A stretch of 64,000 nt of DNA from Bryopsis sp. KO-2023 (GCA_030272585.1 BSYQ01000009.1:5616230-5680229), one strand, 5' to 3'. Positions 37,861-50,086 are shown, counted from the first letter of the stretch. Notes: a model not told the origin generated them from the sequence alone. Numbers and translations: made by a program.

Positions 37861-38563
37861 GTTAGGAAACTTTAGGAAGTAACGAAACTCACGCGTTAAT
37901 TCAGGTTGGTTAGGAAACTTTAGGAAGGAACGAAACTTAAGCGTATCGATTTAGGCTAGTGAAGAAAGTTACGAAACTTAAGCGTCTCGATTTGGGTTGG
38001 TTAGAGAACTTTGGAAAATAACGAAACTTAAGCGTTTCGATCTAGGCTAGTCAAGAAAGTTACGAAACTTAAGCCATCCGATACAGGTTAGTTGGGAAAC
38101 TTTAGAAAGTAACGAAACTTAAGCGTCTCGATTTGGGTTGGTTAGAGAACTTTGGAAAATAACGAAACTTAAGCGTTTCGATCTAGGCTAGTCAAGAAAG
38201 TTACGAAACTTAAGCCATCCGATATAGGTTAGTTGGGAAACTTTAGAAAGTAACGAAACTTGAGCGTCTCGATTTGGGTTGGTTAGAGAACTTTGGAAAA
38301 TAACGAAACTTAAGCGTTTCGATCTAGGCTAGTCAAGAAAGTTACGAAACTTAAGCCATCCGATATAGGTTAGTTGGGAAACTTTAGAAAGTAACGAAAC
38401 TTGAGCGTCTCGATTTGGGTTGGTTAGAGAACTTTGGAAAATAACGAAACTTAAGCGTTTGGATTCAGGCTAGTCAAGAAAGCTACGAAACTTAAGCCAT
38501 CCGATTTAGGTTAGTTGGGAAACTTTCGAAAATAACGAAACTTAAGCGTTCCGACTCAAGTTT
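37861..38563. repeat. 141-bp repeat block, copy 3b
   Basis: Same as 9043-9745. Confidence 0.95.
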
Positions 38564-38615
38564 GTGGTGACACCATTTCAACTTGAGCAATAACAAACCC
38601 GTCACGAGCGAGTGG

Positions 38616-38687
38616 TGTTCGCGGGGAGAATCGAACTCCCGTTTCTTGAGCCACAATCAAGTGTCCTGACCACTAGACGACGCGAAC
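38616..38687 (-). tRNA. trnH-GTG: tRNA-His(GTG), copy 3b
   Basis: Same as 9798-9869. Confidence 0.96.
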
Positions 38688-38785
38688 TCACGATTGAGAA
38701 GGGTGTTGTCGACGTTTCATGCTTGCTCACACACCCAACCTCGTCAAGCACGAACAAATGTCCCATCGAAGATATCTTGAGCGAA

Positions 38786-38859
38786 GCTCCTTTAGCTCAG
38801 TTGGTTAGAGCACCCGTTTAGTAAGCGGGAGGTCCTGAGTTCAACTCTCAGAGGGAGCA
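38786..38859 (+). tRNA. trnT-AGT: tRNA-Thr(AGT), copy 3b
   Basis: Same as 9968-10041. Confidence 0.96.
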
Positions 38860-38927
38860 ATAATTGTTTCGTGAGGTAATTTATGGGGAATGTATTAAGT
38901 AGGAACGCGGTGATCAATTGATCGACC

Positions 38928-39012
38928 CCGACGATAGCTCAGTTGGCAGAGCGGAGGACTGTAATAGAGTTCAGATATCCTTAGGTCGCCGGTTCGATTC
39001 CGGCTCGTCGGA
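38928..39012 (+). tRNA. trnY-GTA: tRNA-Tyr(GTA), copy 3b
   Basis: Same as 10110-10194; intron at 38965-38976. Confidence 0.96.
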
Positions 39013-39085
39013 CGAAGCTGTTCCCGCTCGGATAAATCTGATCCAAATTGCCTCAAAATACGTAACTTGGGCCAAGAAATCGTGT

Positions 39086-39158
39086 GCACTCGTGGCGCAA
39101 TGGATAGCGTATCAGACTTCGGATCTGAGGGTTGCGAGTTCGAGTCTCGTCGGGTGCA
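39086..39158 (+). tRNA. trnR-TCG: tRNA-Arg(TCG), copy 3b
   Basis: Same as 10268-10340; intact here, unlike the copy at 33318. Confidence 0.96.
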
Positions 39159-39338
39159 GTATAGTTCTCAATATATACGAGAATATATTGAATATGTTGT
39201 AAAATATATATTTTGGACCAACAAAAGGTTTGGAAGAAAAGACTTGAGACTCAGTACTTAAGAGTTTTGCGCTTTGTAAAATTCAGGGATTCGGGGATTC
39301 CAAAAGCTTTAGGGTTTTCAGGTTTTTAGTTTTTTTTT

Positions 39339-39622
39339 GTTTTCTTAGGTTTTTTAGGTTTTTTAGGGTTTAGGGTTTAGGGTTTAGGGGGTTTAGGGTT
39401 TAGGGGGTTTAGCATTTAGGGGGTTTAGGGTTTAGGGTTTAGGGTTTAGGGTTTAGGGTTTAGGGTTTAGGGTTTAGGGTTTAGGGTTTAGGGTTTAGGG
39501 TTTAGGGTTTAGGGTTTAGGGTTTAGGGTTTAGGGTTTAGGGTTTAGGGTTTAGGGTTTAGGGTTTAGGGTTTAGGGTTTAGGGTTTAGGGTTTAGGGGT
39601 TTAGGGTTTAGGGTTTAGGGGT
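39339..39622. repeat. Telomere-type (TTTAGGG)n tract, copy 3b
   Basis: Two bases shorter than in copies 1 and 2: the interruption TTTTTAGGG is a regular TTTAGGG here. Confidence 0.96.
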
Positions 39623-40096
39623 TGGGCGCTAGAACCGTGGAGTCAGGTGTTTAGACTTTGGCGCTTAGAGTTAGGACGTGGGAGTCCGGAAAGTTAGCCG
39701 TTGAGAATTAGGACTTGGGACCTAGGACCTTGAACTTAGAAAAGTTAGGCGATAGAAGTTAAGACTTAGGAATGTTCAACGTTTGGAGTAAGGACTTCGG
39801 ACTTTGGACGTTCGAAAGTTTGGTAGTGTCACTTAGGACTTTGGACTTAGGCCTGTAGACTAAGGACTTTGGAGATAGGCCCTAGGAGCTAGGAAAGCTA
39901 GGAAAGTCAGGCGTTTAGACTTCGGACTGACGACTTCGGAATGTTAGGCGTTTGGAGTTAGGACTTTGGACTTTAGTCTTTGGAACGTTTGGAGTTGGGC
40001 CTTCAGACTTGGGGAAGTTACGAGTTGGGGCGTTAGACTTAGGAAGCTTAGGAGTTGGGACATTGGAGTTCGGAAAGATAGGAGTCAAGGCAGGAT
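39623..40096. repeat. Degenerate TTAGGACTT-type repeat, copy 3b
   Basis: Same as 10807-11280. Confidence 0.7.
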
Positions 40097-40127
40097 CTAG
40101 GGAAAGCGGGTGATTAAAAAATCGAGA

Positions 40128-40199
40128 GGGATGTTGGTCTAGTGGTATGATTCTCGCTTAGGGTGCGAGAGGCCCCGGGTTCAATTCCCGGACATCCCC
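40128..40199 (+). tRNA. trnP-AGG: tRNA-Pro(AGG), copy 3b
   Basis: Same as 11312-11383. Confidence 0.96.
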
Positions 40200-40283
40200 T
40201 CACTCTTTGTGGGCGATCTCGTGTGTGCCTTGCACGAGCTCGGCAACGTGCATGGCCTCCCGTTAACGAGGAAAGAACGAGAT

Positions 40284-40355
40284 GGGATGTTGGTCTAGTG
40301 GTATGATTCTCGCTTTGGGTGCGAGAGGCCCCGGGTTCGATTCCCGGACATCCCC
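40284..40355 (+). tRNA. trnP-TGG: tRNA-Pro(TGG), copy 3b
   Basis: Same as 11468-11539. Confidence 0.96.
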
Positions 40356-40612
40356 CTTGTGTCTGTTGGGATGGATCCGCAACGAATTTCCTGCTTCCCA
40401 TCAAGAGTCGAGATTCAAGAGTACGCGCCTGCTATGCTTTTTCCTTCCTTTCCTTTTTTTCTTGCCTCTGTGCGCATCTCCCGATGGAATCATGTTCGTT
40501 CCATCATGTTAACGTTCTTTGGGAAAACAACGTTCTGAGATGAGACGGTAGTCCGGAGCATCCACGGATATGGGCGTCAGCGCCCGCCTCCGATCGAGAG
40601 CTTTCTGTGTGA

Positions 40613-40696
40613 GCACAGGTGCCCGAGTGGTCTAAGGGGTTAGACTCAAGTTCTAATGGACGTCAGTCCGCGTGGGTTCAAATCCCACCCTGTGCA
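40613..40696 (+). tRNA. trnL-CAA: tRNA-Leu(CAA), copy 4
   Basis: Same as 272-355. Confidence 0.96.
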
Positions 40697-40765
40697 ACAG
40701 ATTTTTTGGGGGCCTTGGCACAATCGGTGACGGATGTGCTCAATCGACTTTCCTTCCGTAACGTG

Positions 40766-40837
40766 GCGTTGTTAGTCCAACGGTTAGGATACTTGCCTTC
40801 CAAGCAAGGGACCCGGGTTCGACTCCCGGACAACGCA
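40766..40837 (+). tRNA. trnG-TCC: tRNA-Gly(TCC), copy 4
   Basis: Same as 425-496. Confidence 0.96.
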
Positions 40838-40888
40838 GATGTGAGTTATATCGTTCGAATGTTTTACGTCATGCAACAGGTCCGAGCG

Positions 40889-42241
40889 TGTCGCATTTTC
40901 GGCGAAACCACGTCGCTCCTCGGCTGGTGCTCCGATTGACTCGCTCTTGGTGTCTAAAGACGCGTCCCGACGAGATCTATCCATAGGTTTTGATCGGGAG
41001 TCAATCGGAGGTCTGGTTGGGGAGTTATGGCCGGTACCGTTTCACGAGAGTCTACGTAAGCGCGATTTTCGGCGAAACGAGGTCGCTCCTCGGCTAGGGC
41101 TCCGATTGAGGCGCCCTTGGTGTCAAAAGGAGCGCCTCGACGAGATCTAACCATAGGTTTTGATCGGAGGTCAATCGGAGGTCTCGTTGAAGAGTTACGG
41201 CCGATACCGTTTCACGAGAGTCTACGTAAGCGCGGTTTTCGGCGAAACGAGGTCGCTCCTCGGCTAGGGCTCGGATTGAGACGCCCTTGGTGCCAAAAGG
41301 AGCGCCTCGACGAGATCTAGCCATAGGTTTTGATCGGAGGTCAATCGGAGGTCTCGTTGAAGAGTTATGGCCGATACCGTTTCACGAGAGTCTACGTAAG
41401 CGCGGTTTTCGGCGAAACGAGGTCGCTCCTCGGCTAGGGCTCGGATTGAGACGCCCTTGGTGCCAAAAGGAGCGCCTCGACGAGATCTAGCCATAGGTTT
41501 TGATCGGAGGTCAATCGGAGGTCTCGTTGAAGAGTTATGGCCGATACCGTTTCGGGTGCTAACCGTGAAGCGCGCGCGTGTCGCATTTTCGGCGAAACGA
41601 TGTCGCTCCTCGGCTAGGGCTCCGATTGAGGCGCCCTTGGTGTCAAAAGACGCGTCTCGACGAGATCTAGCCATGGGTTTTGATCGGAGGTCAATCGGAG
41701 GTCTGGTTTAAGAGTTACGGCCGATACCGTTTCACGAGAGCCTACGTAAGCGCGATTTTCGGCGAAACGATGTCGCTCCTCGGCTAGGCCTCCGATTGAC
41801 TCGCTTTTGGTGCCTGAAGACGCGGCTCGATGAGAGCTAGCCATGAGTTTTGATCGCGAGTCAATCGGAGCTCTGGTTGAAGAGTTATGGCCGATACCGT
41901 TTCACGAGAGTCTACGTAAGTGCGATTTTCGGCGAAACGATGTCGCTTCTCGGCTGGTGCTCCGATTGACGCGCCCTTGGTGCCTAAAGACGCGTCTCGA
42001 CAAGACCTATCCGTGGGTACCTCTCCCGAGTCAATCGGAGCTCTGGTTGGGGAGTTATGGCCGATACCGTTTCGGGTGGTGACCGGGAATCGCGCGCGAG
42101 GCGCATTTTCGACGAAACGAGGTCGCTCCTCGGGTAGTGCTCCGATTGAGGCGCCCTTGGTGTCATAAGACGCGTCTCAACGAGACCAAGCCACAGAAAG
42201 TCGTTGCGAGTCAATCGGAGAAGTGGTTGGGGAGCTATGGA
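40889..42241. repeat. 170-bp tandem repeat block, copy 4
   Basis: As 548-1900, except C at 41473 where copies 1-3 have G. Confidence 0.93.
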
Positions 42242-42359
42242 CAAAAACGTTTGGGGCGCTCTCGCTCCGAGCTCAAGGCGCCCCCATAACTACACCGAAA
42301 AGTCATCGTCATCTGAAAGGCGGGATCCTGAGTTCGGCTTGTCGTTGCAAAAATACGTA

Positions 42360-42432
42360 GGGGGTGTAGCTCAAATGGCAGAGCGCTCGATTCGCATTCG
42401 AGAGGCACGGGGATCGATACCCCGCTCCTCCA
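42360..42432 (+). tRNA. trnA-CGC: tRNA-Ala(CGC), copy 4
   Basis: Same as 2019-2091. Confidence 0.93.
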
Positions 42433-43149
42433 GCCCAGCTTATTTGTTGCCTTGGTCAAGAGCCGTTGCTCGTTGGCGGAGTGTGAAAATGCTGTCGTGC
42501 AACGGATCCGTTGTATGTGAGGGGTGAGTGAAGGCCAACGGCTTGAGACGAAAACCAATTTAATAAGAACAACGAAAACCTTTCCCGATTATCGAGGTTC
42601 CATTGGGGTAGTTCATTTCAAAATTTCTGGGAATTTTGGTCGGAAGAGGGTAGGATCGCCCAATTGGTGTTTGGGGAAATTTCGACGTGGAGAGTATATC
42701 AACAACTTTGAGAGAGTATGAGAGAGTTTGGTTAATCTAGGTACTGATACTGAAGGATGAATTCTTTGATTGGAGTAATTGTGTGGAACAATGGTTGCGA
42801 TAGGGGGGAGTGGCCCCTCAGGAAAAAATATGTAATTATTGTTATTTCCACGACGACAACAACACCACGCGCCCGAGCCACTATCAACATATCCGTTCCG
42901 TCTCACACCGTAGTGCTCCGTACTCATATCTCGTACTCTATCCTAGAATAAACCCTCCACCAAATCCCACCGTCATCCTCGTCATTCCTACATCTCAATC
43001 AAAATCCTCCGAACGATCCCACTTTCGTCCTCGTCATTTCTACGTCCTTACCACCCTTTCCGATCGATCACGATCACTCCCATTTGACACAAAGCACCGT
43101 CCGCCTCTTTGGATCGATGATTTGAGGGATGTTTCTCAGCAATAGGGGT

Positions 43150-43222
43150 CGCCCGAGGAGGGGCTCGAACCCTCGACCACAAGATTAAGAGTCTTGCGCT
43201 CTACCGACTGAGCTACCCGGGC
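43150..43222 (-). tRNA. trnK-CTT: tRNA-Lys(CTT), copy 4
   Basis: Same as 2809-2881. Confidence 0.96.
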
Positions 43223-43328
43223 AGACGAAAAAGTGTTCCGGATCGCCGTCCACGTCCCCCGTCGCTCCGGCCTTGCGTCGCTGAACGCGGTAGGGGTTAG
43301 GTGCCTTCGACGGGGGAGGATTTTTGTA

Positions 43329-43400
43329 TTCGGAGTGGCGCAGTGGAAGCGTGGTGGGCCCATAACCCACAGGTCCCAGGATCGAAACCTGGCTCCGAAA
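43329..43400 (+). tRNA. trnfM/iMet-CAT: Initiator tRNA-Met(CAT), copy 4
   Basis: Same as 2988-3059. Confidence 0.95.
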
Positions 43401-43468
43401 GGCGTGCGACTCGTGTCGATGGTCGAAAGAAAGGGTCGTAGCGGAAATTCCGCACCCTTTTTTGCGTG

Positions 43469-43541
43469 GGGGTTGTAGCTCAGATGGTAGAGCGCTTGCT
43501 TTGCATGCGAGAGGCACGGGGATCGATGCCCCGCAGCTCCA
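43469..43541 (+). tRNA. trnA-TGC: tRNA-Ala(TGC), copy 4
   Basis: Same as 3128-3200. Confidence 0.96.
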
Positions 43542-44223
43542 GCCAATTTCGTTCTGAGTGAGGCACAGGGCCCCGAATGATCACCGCGACGGAGTATGAG
43601 GGTTGCGAGCGGGAGGTGCGGGGATCGAGGCCCCGCACCTCCGGGCGATTCTGTTTTGAGTGAGGTACGGGCCCCCGAATTATTACCGCGACGGAGTATC
43701 AGGGTTGCAAGCGGGAGGTGCAGGGATCGAGGCCCCGCACCTCCGGGCGATTTTGGCGTGGGAGGGCCCAAAACATGTCCTTCTTGTGACCGGGGTCGGT
43801 GCGTCGGTGTCGGGAGGCGCGGGTCGGGTGCTCGAGCCTTCGGGGGGGAGCGTTCTTTCGTGCTCCGGATGGCCGACGATGGGAGTAGATGGGCGTGACG
43901 GCGCGATTAATTTTAAGGTAATGAGTGCATTATAAAATTTATTTAGGGGTGCAGGGGGGGGGGCGCGTGACGGCGCGCTTTCTGTAAAGGTATACCGTGG
44001 AAAAAATTTTATATGTAGGGGGGGGGGGGGCGCGCAGAAATCGTACGACGCGGACTCGACGAGGGGTCGGACGCGGGCCAAAAAATCTCCAAATCCCCCG
44101 AGCACGGCCGAAATGGGCCTGTTTTCGCCCGTTTTCCGGGAAGCCACACTCTATTTAAGCCGGAATGCGCTCCCGAACTCGCGACAAGGCCCTTGAACGC
44201 GCCTCCCATGGGTCTCGTGCGCG

Positions 44224-44296
44224 GACCTTGTGGCCAAATGGATAAGGCGTCGGTCTACGAAACCGAAGATTGCAGGTTCGACCCCTGCCAAGGTCG
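44224..44296 (+). tRNA. trnR-ACG: tRNA-Arg(ACG), copy 4
   Basis: Same as 3883-3955. Confidence 0.96.
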
Positions 44297-44375
44297 ACGG
44301 ACGTCGGGTTTCGGAGAGCTTCTCCGTCCCGCGACGCGCTCATGTAGCGGCCCGGCCGCTTCGGAAACGTGCGCC

Positions 44376-44448
44376 TCCGTCGTAGTCTAGGTGGTTAGGA
44401 CATGTGGCTCTCACCCACAAGACCCGGGTTCGAGTCCCGGCGACGGAA
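44376..44448 (+). tRNA. trnE-CTC: tRNA-Glu(CTC), copy 4
   Basis: Same as 4035-4107. Confidence 0.96.
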
Positions 44449-44533
44449 TCGTCCGCGCCCTTTTCGCCCCCGTGGAGGCGCCCCCTCCGGGCGTTTCGCG
44501 ACCAGGAGGGCGAGGGAGGAGGAGGGAGCGTGA

Positions 44534-44614
44534 GCAACGGTGGCCGAGTGGTCAAGGCGTGTGCCTGCTAAGTACATGGGTTATCCCGCGTGAGTTCGAA
44601 TCTCACCCGTTGCG
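44534..44614 (+). tRNA. trnS-GCT: tRNA-Ser(GCT), copy 4
   Basis: Same as 4193-4273. Confidence 0.96.
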
Positions 44615-44646
44615 ACGATACTGCTTGTCGTTTTGCGACCTGACCG

Positions 44647-45475
44647 TCACATCGTCCGGCGACCTCGGCCCGTAACGGTGGGACTTGTCCGTGGCCTCCG
44701 GCGACCTCGTTCCGTAGCGATGGGACTTCTCCGTAGTTTCCGGCGACCTCGGCCCGTAGCGATGGGACTTGTTCGTAGCGATGGGACCTCTCCGTAGCCT
44801 CCCGCGACCTCGTCCCGTGACGATGGGACTTCCCCGTAGCCTCCCGCGACCTCGTCCCGTAGCGATGGGACCTCTCCGTAGCCTCCCGCGACCTCGTCCC
44901 GTAGCGATGGGACTTCTCCGTAGCCTCCGGCGACCTCGTCCTGTGACGATGGGACCTCTCCGTAGCCTCCCGCGACCTCGTCCCGTGACGATGGGACTTC
45001 CCCGTAGCCTCCGGCGACCTCGTCCCGTAGCGATGGGACCTCTCCGTAGCCTCCGCCGACCTCGTCCCGTAGCGATGGGACTTGTCCGTAGCCTCCCGCG
45101 ACCTCGTCCCGTGACGACGGGACTTCCCCGTAGCCTCCGGCGACCTCGGCCCGTAGCGATGGGACCTCTCCGTAGCCTCCCGCGACCTCGTCCCGTAGCG
45201 ATGGGACCTCTCCGTAGCCTCCCGCGACCTCGTCCCGTGACGATGGGACCTCTCCGTAGCCTCCCGCGACCTCGTCCCGTAGCGATGGGACCTCTCCGTA
45301 GCCTCCCGCGACCTCGTCCCGTAGCGATGGGACCTCTCCGTAGCCTCCGGCGACCTCGTCCCGTGACGATGGGACTTCTCCGTGGCCTCCGGCGACCTCG
45401 TTCCGTAGCGATGGGACCTCTCCGTAGCCTCCAGCGACCTCGTTCCGTGACGATGGGACTTCTCCGGAGGTTCCC
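44647..45475. repeat. 42-bp minisatellite, block A, copy 4
   Basis: Same as 4306-5134. Confidence 0.95.
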
Positions 45476-45488
45476 ACGCAAAACGGGT

Positions 45489-45562
45489 CGCTCCCTGCAA
45501 GGATCGAACTTGCGACCTTGCGGTTAACAGCCGCACGCTCTAACCAGCTGAGCTAAGGAAGC
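45489..45562 (-). tRNA. trnN-GTT: tRNA-Asn(GTT), copy 4
   Basis: Same as 5148-5221. Confidence 0.96.
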
Positions 45563-45661
45563 ACGTTTGTCCGTCGTCGGAAGGGGACGCCGTACGCACG
45601 GACGACGACGCGACGGCCCGCCGGGTCGCATAGAGGGGTGCGCGAGGCCGAAACGAGCGGG

Positions 45662-45735
45662 GTGCTCGTGGTGTAGCCGGTTATCACGTCAGTCTCACAC
45701 ACTGAAGGCCCCCGGTTCGAGCCCGGGCGAGCACA
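45662..45735 (+). tRNA. trnV-CAC: tRNA-Val(CAC), copy 4
   Basis: Same as 5321-5394. Confidence 0.96.
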
Positions 45736-45781
45736 AGCTATGCGTCGACAGCTTTCGTGTCGCCCCTCCCTCCAATTTCCG

Positions 45782-45973
45782 TAACGATGGGACTTCTCCG
45801 TAGCTTGCGACGACCTCTCTTCGTGACGATGGGACTTCTCCGTGGCCTCCGTCGACCTCTTTCCGTAACGATGGGACTTCTCCGTAGTTTCCGACGCCCG
45901 TTCCCCGTAACGATGGGACTTCTCCGTAGCCTCCGGCCACCTCTTTCCGTGACGATGGGACTTCTCCGGAGGC
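45782..45973. repeat. 42-bp minisatellite, block B, copy 4
   Basis: Same as 5441-5632. Confidence 0.93.
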
Positions 45974-46025
45974 TCGGGCACGAGAGAGGTATTTGGGCGC
46001 GAGTTTCGGCCACCTCATCGAACAA

Positions 46026-46099
46026 GTGCTCGTGGTGTAGCTGGTTATCACGTGAGTCTAACACACTCAAGGCCCCCGGTTCGAGCCCGGGCGAGCACA
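46026..46099 (+). tRNA. trnV-AAC: tRNA-Val(AAC), copy 4
   Basis: Same as 5685-5758. Confidence 0.96.
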
Positions 46100-46376
46100 C
46101 CCAGTCGCTATGAGATTGCCTTGGGCCCAATCGAATGACACCGCCAGCGGTGGGGACTTTTTGTCGAGGTAAGTAATGCGTTTGGGTGTGAGTATTGGTT
46201 CCGTGAAGTACCGTGACTTTCCCTGCCTCGATTCCATCAGCATTGCCCGTGCACGCCCCTGATTTTCTCCCTCCCTCGACGGATGGACAACTCTCTCTCA
46301 CGCCCCCTTCCTTCATCGCTCTCATCACGTTCCGTTCCACCGGCTCGCGGCCCATCAAAGTGAAGGGTCCATCCAA

Positions 46377-46448
46377 AGGGGACAACCAGGTTCGAACTGG
46401 TGGCCTATCGATCTGCAGTCGATTGCTCTACCACTGAGCTATATCCCC
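46377..46448 (-). tRNA. trnC-GCA: tRNA-Cys(GCA), copy 4
   Basis: Same as 6036-6107. Confidence 0.96.
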
Positions 46449-46545
46449 ACGCTCACGACATTCCGATTCCGGGGTCGGCTTTTGTCCGCAAGTGCCTCTC
46501 CGCACGCACGACCATGGCGCGCACGAACGAATCGACAATCGTTTC

Positions 46546-46617
46546 GGCCTAGTGGCTCAATGGTAGAGCATCCGACTCCAGATCGGAAGGTTGCGCGTTC
46601 GATTCGCGTCTGGGTCA
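46546..46617 (+). tRNA. trnW-CCA: tRNA-Trp(CCA), copy 4
   Basis: Same as 6205-6276. Confidence 0.96.
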
Positions 46618-47157
46618 TGGCACGTGTTTGCTTGCCTGCCTGCCCGTAACGTTTTCGTAAATTCTCTTAAGTACTGTTTGTCCTCAAGTACTGGGGGTGG
46701 GTTAAGTACTAGGTGCATGTTATGTACTGGGAGCGACTTCAGTACTCGGGGTGAGGTTGTGTATCGGTCAAGGGTTATGCACTAGATGATGCGATCGGTT
46801 ATGTGTTTTCGATATGTTTTTTTTTTGTCGAGGGAATGAGCGTCGATCTCTCACCGTCTTTGTGCCCGCTCCCTTCGATGTTGGTGAAATGAGCGTGGTC
46901 GTGTGTGTGTGCTCGGTTGGAAGTTTGGTTAGACACGGTGGAGGGTTAGGCGAATCGATAATGTTACGGTGTTAGAGCGCTACGGATATGGTCGGGACGG
47001 GCGATGGTTACGATTCGCTGGGACGAGAACTTCAGACGTTGAACGGAGCATGCAATTGAGCTCTGTTTTGCTGAATGTTGGACCGCTTGCCTCGGATACG
47101 AACGTACATTCTGCCCTCCGCCTTCCATCACGTCCCATCAAGTCCCATCGGGCGAAA

Positions 47158-47275
47158 AGTTGCCGCTGCCGGGTTTCCTGGGACATCCCTGATCCCGGTA
47201 CTAATCGGCCCCAACCGTGCTTAATTGGCGAGGTCGGAAGGGATCGCATGTGTTCACGGTGGTATGACGGCAACA
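47158..47275 (-). rRNA. 5S rRNA: 5S ribosomal RNA, copy 4
   Basis: Same as 6817-6934. Confidence 0.87.
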
Positions 47276-47374
47276 CGACCTTCTCACGCCCTCCCGCGAC
47301 AGGTTCCCTTCGAGGTCGCGTCGCACCCACGCGCACTCATTTCACCCCATCCCGGTCGCCTCCCGTCGTCACCC

Positions 47375-47448
47375 GGCCGAGTAGCTCAGTTGGTTAGAGC
47401 GTCGTGCTAATAACGCGAATGTCGAGGGTTCGATCCCCTTCTTGGCCA
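47375..47448 (+). tRNA. trnI-AAT: tRNA-Ile(AAT), copy 4
   Basis: Same as 7034-7107. Confidence 0.96.
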
Positions 47449-47557
47449 GCAGGGGGACTCCTGTTTGTGTTTACGGACGTGAGAAACCTCGTGCACGGAG
47501 TCGCAAAGTCCGGGGACTGCTGGGATGCAAGCGACCGGGGTGAGACGAAGGTGACGT

Positions 47558-47630
47558 CACCCGAGGCAGGGATCGAACCTGCGGCCTATCGCTTAGGAAA
47601 CGATCGCTCTATCCACTGAGCTACACGGGC
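47558..47630 (-). tRNA. trnR-CCT: tRNA-Arg(CCT), copy 4
   Basis: Same as 7217-7289. Confidence 0.92.
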
Positions 47631-47872
47631 ATCTCGGAATAGGGATGCAAAAGATCGACAAAACATCGACGCTTCGGGTGATACGTTCATTTTGTAGTAC
47701 GAGCGTTGTAGTACGGGTTAGTACGGGTTCCAGGGTGTGACTTCGGAGACGACTCTCGTAAAATTAAATTCTCCTGTCTTTGTGTCTCAACCACCCTGTG
47801 TTCGAGTTGTGTGTGATAAAACCTGATGTCGGGGGGGCATCGAGGGGCTCATACGAAAGCTTTTGATCGTGA

Positions 47873-47943
47873 GCGTTGATGGTACAGTGGTAGCATACTA
47901 CCCTGCCACGGTAGAGACCCGGGTTCGATTCCCGGTCAACGCA
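47873..47943 (+). tRNA. trnG-GCC: tRNA-Gly(GCC), copy 4
   Basis: Same as 7532-7602. Confidence 0.97.
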
Positions 47944-48339
47944 CCACATCATGTGATGACCCACATGATTCTTTCATCTTCGGTCAATAATTTTTGTCGT
48001 GAACTGGCTCCCGCCCCGGGAAGAGAGAGACAGAGTTATACCCCAAAGGGAAAGCGACAAGAACGTCCCTGAAGTGCAGCAAGATGCGCTTCTCCATGCC
48101 CCTCGTCTCTATTGATTCCGCAGCGTCCAATCCCCATCCCCGACACAAGCAGGCTGCCACAACGTTCCCGTCCCTCATCAGAACAGCATCAAACTACCAG
48201 TTCAGAACGAGAGGATAGCCCGCTCGAGCAGTCAGCACCTAACCCGGATCTTTCGGGAGCTGGAAGTGCATCGTGTCGCTGCCCTGCTCGTCGAATGATC
48301 GTTTTGCTGTCCGATCAAAAGGGGATTTGGCATAATTAT

Positions 48340-48411
48340 CGCCGTTGCCGGGAATTGAACCCGGGTCTCCTGCGTGACAGGCAGGAATACTGACCACTAT
48401 ACTACAACGAC
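48340..48411 (-). tRNA. trnD-GTC: tRNA-Asp(GTC), copy 4
   Basis: Same as 7999-8070. Confidence 0.96.
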
Positions 48412-48530
48412 TCCATCACGCCCAAAAGTCGAAACGGGGAACCATGTTGGGCCACGTCTCCTACGGCTGGGTCGCATTGTCACCCGAGGGACAACGTTTG
48501 TGGAGGGCAATTTGGGCGATCGAGACATGT

Positions 48531-48537
48531 GCGACTT

Positions 48538-48578
<41 letters not shown>

Positions 48579-48603
48579 TCGTGTTCGATCCACGAAAGTC
48601 GCA
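48531..48603 (+). tRNA. trnF-GAA: tRNA-Phe(GAA), copy 4
   Basis: Same as 8190-8262. Confidence 0.97.
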
Positions 48604-48729
48604 CTCGACTATGTTGGTCAAATATTCCGACCCTGTTTTTATGCTTTTTTTTCTCTTCCGGACCAGCCGGATGAACGTGACGCTCGGGGAAGAACGGTAT
48701 ATCCGCAAGGAGGAACTTTTCGAATGAAG

Positions 48730-48801
48730 GGCGCTATAGTGTAGTGGTTATCACATTGGACTCTGAATCCAATGACCCGAGTTCGAATCTCGGTAGTGCC
48801 T
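48730..48801 (+). tRNA. trnQ-CTG: tRNA-Gln(CTG), copy 4
   Basis: Same as 8389-8460. Confidence 0.96.
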
Positions 48802-48960
48802 CCCAGTTATCCATGTGTGGTGGGTTTTTCACGTGGCGGGGTGGGGGAACGTCTTCCTTCTTGAAGGTTTCGGAGAAAAAAACCGAATTCCGCAAAAGAC
48901 CCGACCAAATTCGTCCTCCAGAGACGATGAAAGACGCAACCACGCCGAAAAAATCGTGAT

Positions 48961-49033
48961 GGGGATGTAGCTCAAATGGCAGAGCGCTCGCTTAGCATGC
49001 GAGAGGTACGGGGATCGATACCCCGCATCTCCA
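48961..49033 (+). tRNA. trnA-AGC: tRNA-Ala(AGC), copy 4
   Basis: Same as 8620-8692. Confidence 0.97.
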
Positions 49034-49383
49034 CTCATCTATTGAAAATCGTTGCCAAAATTGTTCTTTGAAGTGTGCTTGTTGCCGGAGATGGGCCGTC
49101 ACTTTGAACACCAAACCAAACCGGACATGTTCGACAAGTTAGACCGGTCTGGACGGGTTCGACAGGACGGAATATGCCTAGTCCGGTTCGGTTTGTCGAA
49201 CCTGTCAGGCATCTTGTCTAAGAAACTGTCTAGAATTAGTGTGGAACCTGTTTGGACCGATGAATCTGTGTAGACCGATTTTTTTCTTCTCTCAACGGAC
49301 CGGACCGATCCAAATCTGTCCGGTCCGGTCTCGTTATGTTGAACCGGTAAACCAGCAATCCGGTTGCTAGCCCGTCTCAGCTA

Positions 49384-50086
49384 GTTAGGAAACTTTAGGA
49401 AGTAACGAAACTCACGCGTTAATTCAGGTTGGTTAGGAAACTTTAGGAAGGAACGAAACTTAAGCGTATCGATTTAGGCTAGTGAAGAAAGTTACGAAAC
49501 TTAAGCGTCTCGATTTGGGTTGGTTAGAGAACTTTGGAAAATAACGAAACTTAAGCGTTTCGATCTAGGCTAGTCAAGAAAGTTACGAAACTTAAGCCAT
49601 CCGATACAGGTTAGTTGGGAAACTTTAGAAAGTAACGAAACTTAAGCGTCTCGATTTGGGTTGGTTAGAGAACTTTGGAAAATAACGAAACTTAAGCGTT
49701 TCGATCTAGGCTAGTCAAGAAAGTTACGAAACTTAAGCCATCCGATATAGGTTAGTTGGGAAACTTTAGAAAGTAACGAAACTTGAGCGTCTCGATTTGG
49801 GTTGGTTAGAGAACTTTGGAAAATAACGAAACTTAAGCGTTTCGATCTAGGCTAGTCAAGAAAGTTACGAAACTTAAGCCATCCGATATAGGTTAGTTGG
49901 GAAACTTTAGAAAGTAACGAAACTTGAGCGTCTCGATTTGGGTTGGTTAGAGAACTTTGGAAAATAACGAAACTTAAGCGTTTGGATTCAGGCTAGTCAA
50001 GAAAGCTACGAAACTTAAGCCATCCGATTTAGGTTAGTTGGGAAACTTTCGAAAATAACGAAACTTAAGCGTTCCGACTCAAGTTT
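49384..50086. repeat. 141-bp repeat block, copy 4
   Basis: Same as 9043-9745. Confidence 0.95.

Larger units (their letters stand above)
35655..40341. repeat. Tandem array unit, copy 3b (5' truncated)
   Basis: The array resumes at unit position 6837, inside the 3' part of the 5S gene, and continues to the unit end. The shift from copy 1 is 28,818 bp, falling to 28,816 after the telomere-type tract, which is 2 bp shorter here. Confidence 0.95.
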